9,919 nucleotides of DNA, taken from NCBI GenBank assembly GCA_030590275.1, contig JAUUYV010000028.1, positions 1 through 9,919 of the forward strand, in the 5' to 3' direction. This document shows positions 8,315-9,919 of this stretch, one piece after another. The notes beneath the pieces were generated by a model. That model searched no databases, was not told the origin of the DNA, and saw only the letters and a list, made by a program, of their open reading frames with translations. Origin of the DNA: Porticoccaceae bacterium. Its GTDB lineage: Bacteria; Pseudomonadota; Gammaproteobacteria; Pseudomonadales; Porticoccaceae. The first letter of the stretch is position 1; each line of letters opens with the position of its first letter. A program made the translations under genes and the position numbers.

Positions 8315-9919
8315 TCAGCTTTGAGGAGCATCGGCGACCGGTACTGGCTCAGCTTGAGCTTCGGCCTTCTCTTTGGAAGGCAAACCACCCTCTTCCACTG
8401 ATACTTCCTTCATGGACAGCTTAATACGACCACGAGCGTCGACGTCCAGTACTTTCACCTTGATGGTCTGTCCTTCGCTCAGATAATCGGTAACTTTCTC
8501 TACACGCTCCTGGGCGATTTGAGAAATATGGCAGAGACCATCCGTACCCGGCATGATGGTAATAAAGGCGCCGAAATCGACTATGCGCGCTACGGTTCCA
8601 TCATAAATGCGACCAATTTCGGCTTCTGCCGTAATTTCCTCAATAAGGAAAACCGCACGATCCAGGCTTTCTCTATCGTCACTGTAAATACGAATAGACC
8701 CGTCGTCTTCGATATCAATGGTTGCGCCGGTTTCTTCGGTTAAGCCGCGAATAGTCGCACCTCCCTTACCAATCACATCGCGGATTTTGTCTGGATCAAT
8801 TTTCAGAGTTTTAAAGCGCGGCGCATTTTCTGCGACATCGCTACGACTGCTGTCGATCACTTTATTCATTTCGCCAAGAATATGTAGGCGTGCACTGAGT
8901 GCCTGCTTGAGGGCTTCTTCCATGATCTCTTCGGTGATGCCTTCAATTTTAATATCCATTTGCAAGGCAGTAATTCCGCGAGCCGAACCCGCCACTTTGA
9001 AATCCATATCACCAAGATGATCTTCATCACCCAGAATATCTGTGAGAACCGCAAAACCGGAATCTTCTTTTACCAGACCCATGGCTATCCCGGCTACCGG
9101 TCCAGTCAGAGGCACACCAGCATCCATCAACGAGAGGCTGGAACCACACACGGAAGCCATAGAACTGGATCCGTTGGATTCAGTAATTTCAGAAACAACC
9201 CGTATGGTGTAGGGAAAAACTTCCTGGTCGGGCAGCACCGCGGCAATACCACGCCGAGCCAAACGACCATGCCCAGTTTCCCTGCGGCTGGTAAAGCCAA
9301 CGCGCCCACATTCACCCACCGAAAATGGAGGGAAATTATAGTGCAACATAAAGGCATCTCGACGAGTGCCTTCGAGCGCGTCAATAATTTGTGCATCGCG
9401 CAAAGACCCGAGCGTAGCCACAACAATGGACTGGGTTTCACCACGAGTAAACAAAGATGAACCGTGAGCGCTGGGAAGCATACCCACTTCGACGGCGATG
9501 GGACGCACAGTTTGATTGTCACGGCCATCGATACGAGGCTCTCCAGCAATAATCCGGCCACGCACCGTAGTTTTTTCCGCTTTCTTAAATGCATCACCCA
9601 CGTCGTCAGCGCTAACCCCCGCCTCGTCACTCACTAATTGCTGGACACAGGTGTCACGCAATTCAGCCAGCCGGCTCTGGCGCTCTTGTTTTTCAGTAAT
9701 CTGATAAGCAGTCGTCAGCTCATCGCCAAGCTGACTTTCCAGCGCTGCTTTAAGCTCAGCATTTTCTGCAACTGGCTGCCAATCCCAACGGGGTTTGCCA
9801 GCATCGCGCACTAATTCGTCGATGACCTGAATCACGGCCTGCATTTCCTGGTGGGCAAACAACACGGCACCCAGCATTAAATCTTCCGACAATTCCTCTG
9901 CCTCAGACTCCACCATCAA
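8315..9919 (-). CDS. pnp: Polyribonucleotide nucleotidyltransferase (PNPase), N-terminus cut by window edge
   Basis: PNPase degrades RNA 3' to 5' by phosphorolysis as a trimer and is a core member of the RNA degradosome in E. coli. The frame is open to the right edge. About 534 of roughly 715 residues are present, and most of the first RNase PH domain is missing. Fragment order: the end of RNase PH 1 ([12 protein letters not shown]), an all-helical domain (about 25-120), the second RNase PH domain from RIDGRD (about 129), a KH domain with the GKGG loop (385-388) and an S1 domain (about 436-505, with [12 protein letters not shown] and DGLCHISQI). Catalytic residues matching E. coli Asp486, Asp492 and Lys494 are present in [12 protein letters not shown] (fragment residues 300, 306, 308). 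A short Ala/Glu/Pro-rich tail follows. The usual upstream partner rpsO would lie outside the window. Confidence 0.98.
   Translation of the reverse strand: MMVESEAEELSEDLMLGAVLFAHQEMQAVIQVIDELVRDAGKPRWDWQPVAENAELKAALESQLGDELTTAYQITEKQERQSRLAELRDTCVQQLVSDEAGVSADDVGDAFKKAEKTTVRGRIIAGEPRIDGRDNQTVRPIAVEVGMLPSAHGSSLFTRGETQSIVVATLGSLRDAQIIDALEGTRRDAFMLHYNFPPFSVGECGRVGFTSRRETGHGRLARRGIAAVLPDQEVFPYTIRVVSEITESNGSSSMASVCGSSLSLMDAGVPLTGPVAGIAMGLVKEDSGFAVLTDILGDEDHLGDMDFKVAGSARGITALQMDIKIEGITEEIMEEALKQALSARLHILGEMNKVIDSSRSDVAENAPRFKTLKIDPDKIRDVIGKGGATIRGLTEETGATIDIEDDGSIRIYSDDRESLDRAVFLIEEITAEAEIGRIYDGTVARIVDFGAFITIMPGTDGLCHISQIAQERVEKVTDYLSEGQTIKVKVLDVDARGRIKLSMKEVSVEEGGLPSKEKAEAQAEPVPVADAPQS

Noticed and set aside
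9127..9630. Long minus-strand open frame overlapping pnp in another frame
   Set aside because: It is fully inside the well-supported pnp gene, has no recognisable domain, and its composition is what a shifted frame of pnp gives.

Overview
The window looks like chromosomal DNA of a Gram-negative gammaproteobacterium. The reasons are an E. coli-like FadH matched across its whole length, a proteobacterial-type PNPase, a ClsA-type cardiolipin synthase, and two envelope families (DUF3015 and DUF4105) that I associate with marine and pseudomonad-like gammaproteobacteria. Base composition is close to balanced by eye. The lineage below class is a guess; a marine Cellvibrionales/Spongiibacter-like or Pseudomonas-related organism would fit. 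I see no transposase, integrase, phage gene, CRISPR array, tRNA or rRNA.

Layout, left to right: (1) the 3' part of an acyl-CoA dehydrogenase gene (+), cut by the left edge; (2) a convergent cardiolipin synthase gene (-); (3) a divergent intergenic region with a good sigma70-like promoter facing right; (4) a small secreted DUF3015 protein (+), closed by a perfect 16-bp hairpin terminator; (5) a large secreted DUF4105 protein (+) with a 15-nt tandem repeat just after its signal peptide, a papain-like His/Cys domain and a C-terminal part that looks like an outer-membrane beta-barrel; (6) a lipoprotein alpha/beta hydrolase (+), 8 nt downstream, whose ribosome binding site overlaps the DUF4105 stop codon; (7) fadH, 2,4-dienoyl-CoA reductase (+); (8) a convergent pnp gene (-), cut by the right edge, with a strong terminator in the gap between it and fadH.

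Functional reading: the two ends are housekeeping. Acyl-CoA dehydrogenase and FadH serve beta-oxidation of saturated and unsaturated fatty acids, Cls makes cardiolipin, and PNPase degrades RNA. The centre (DUF3015, DUF4105, lipoprotein hydrolase) is the least understood part. All three products carry export signals, and DUF4105 is the domain of the Bacteroides lipoprotein N-acyltransferase Lnb. A periplasm/outer-membrane acyl-transfer or lipid-maintenance role is therefore a reasonable but untested hypothesis. The DUF4105-hydrolase pair is the best candidate for an incompletely described system. The starts of three genes (cls, DUF4105, hydrolase) are set downstream of the longest possible reading frame, because signal or membrane segments and Shine-Dalgarno spacing fit better there.
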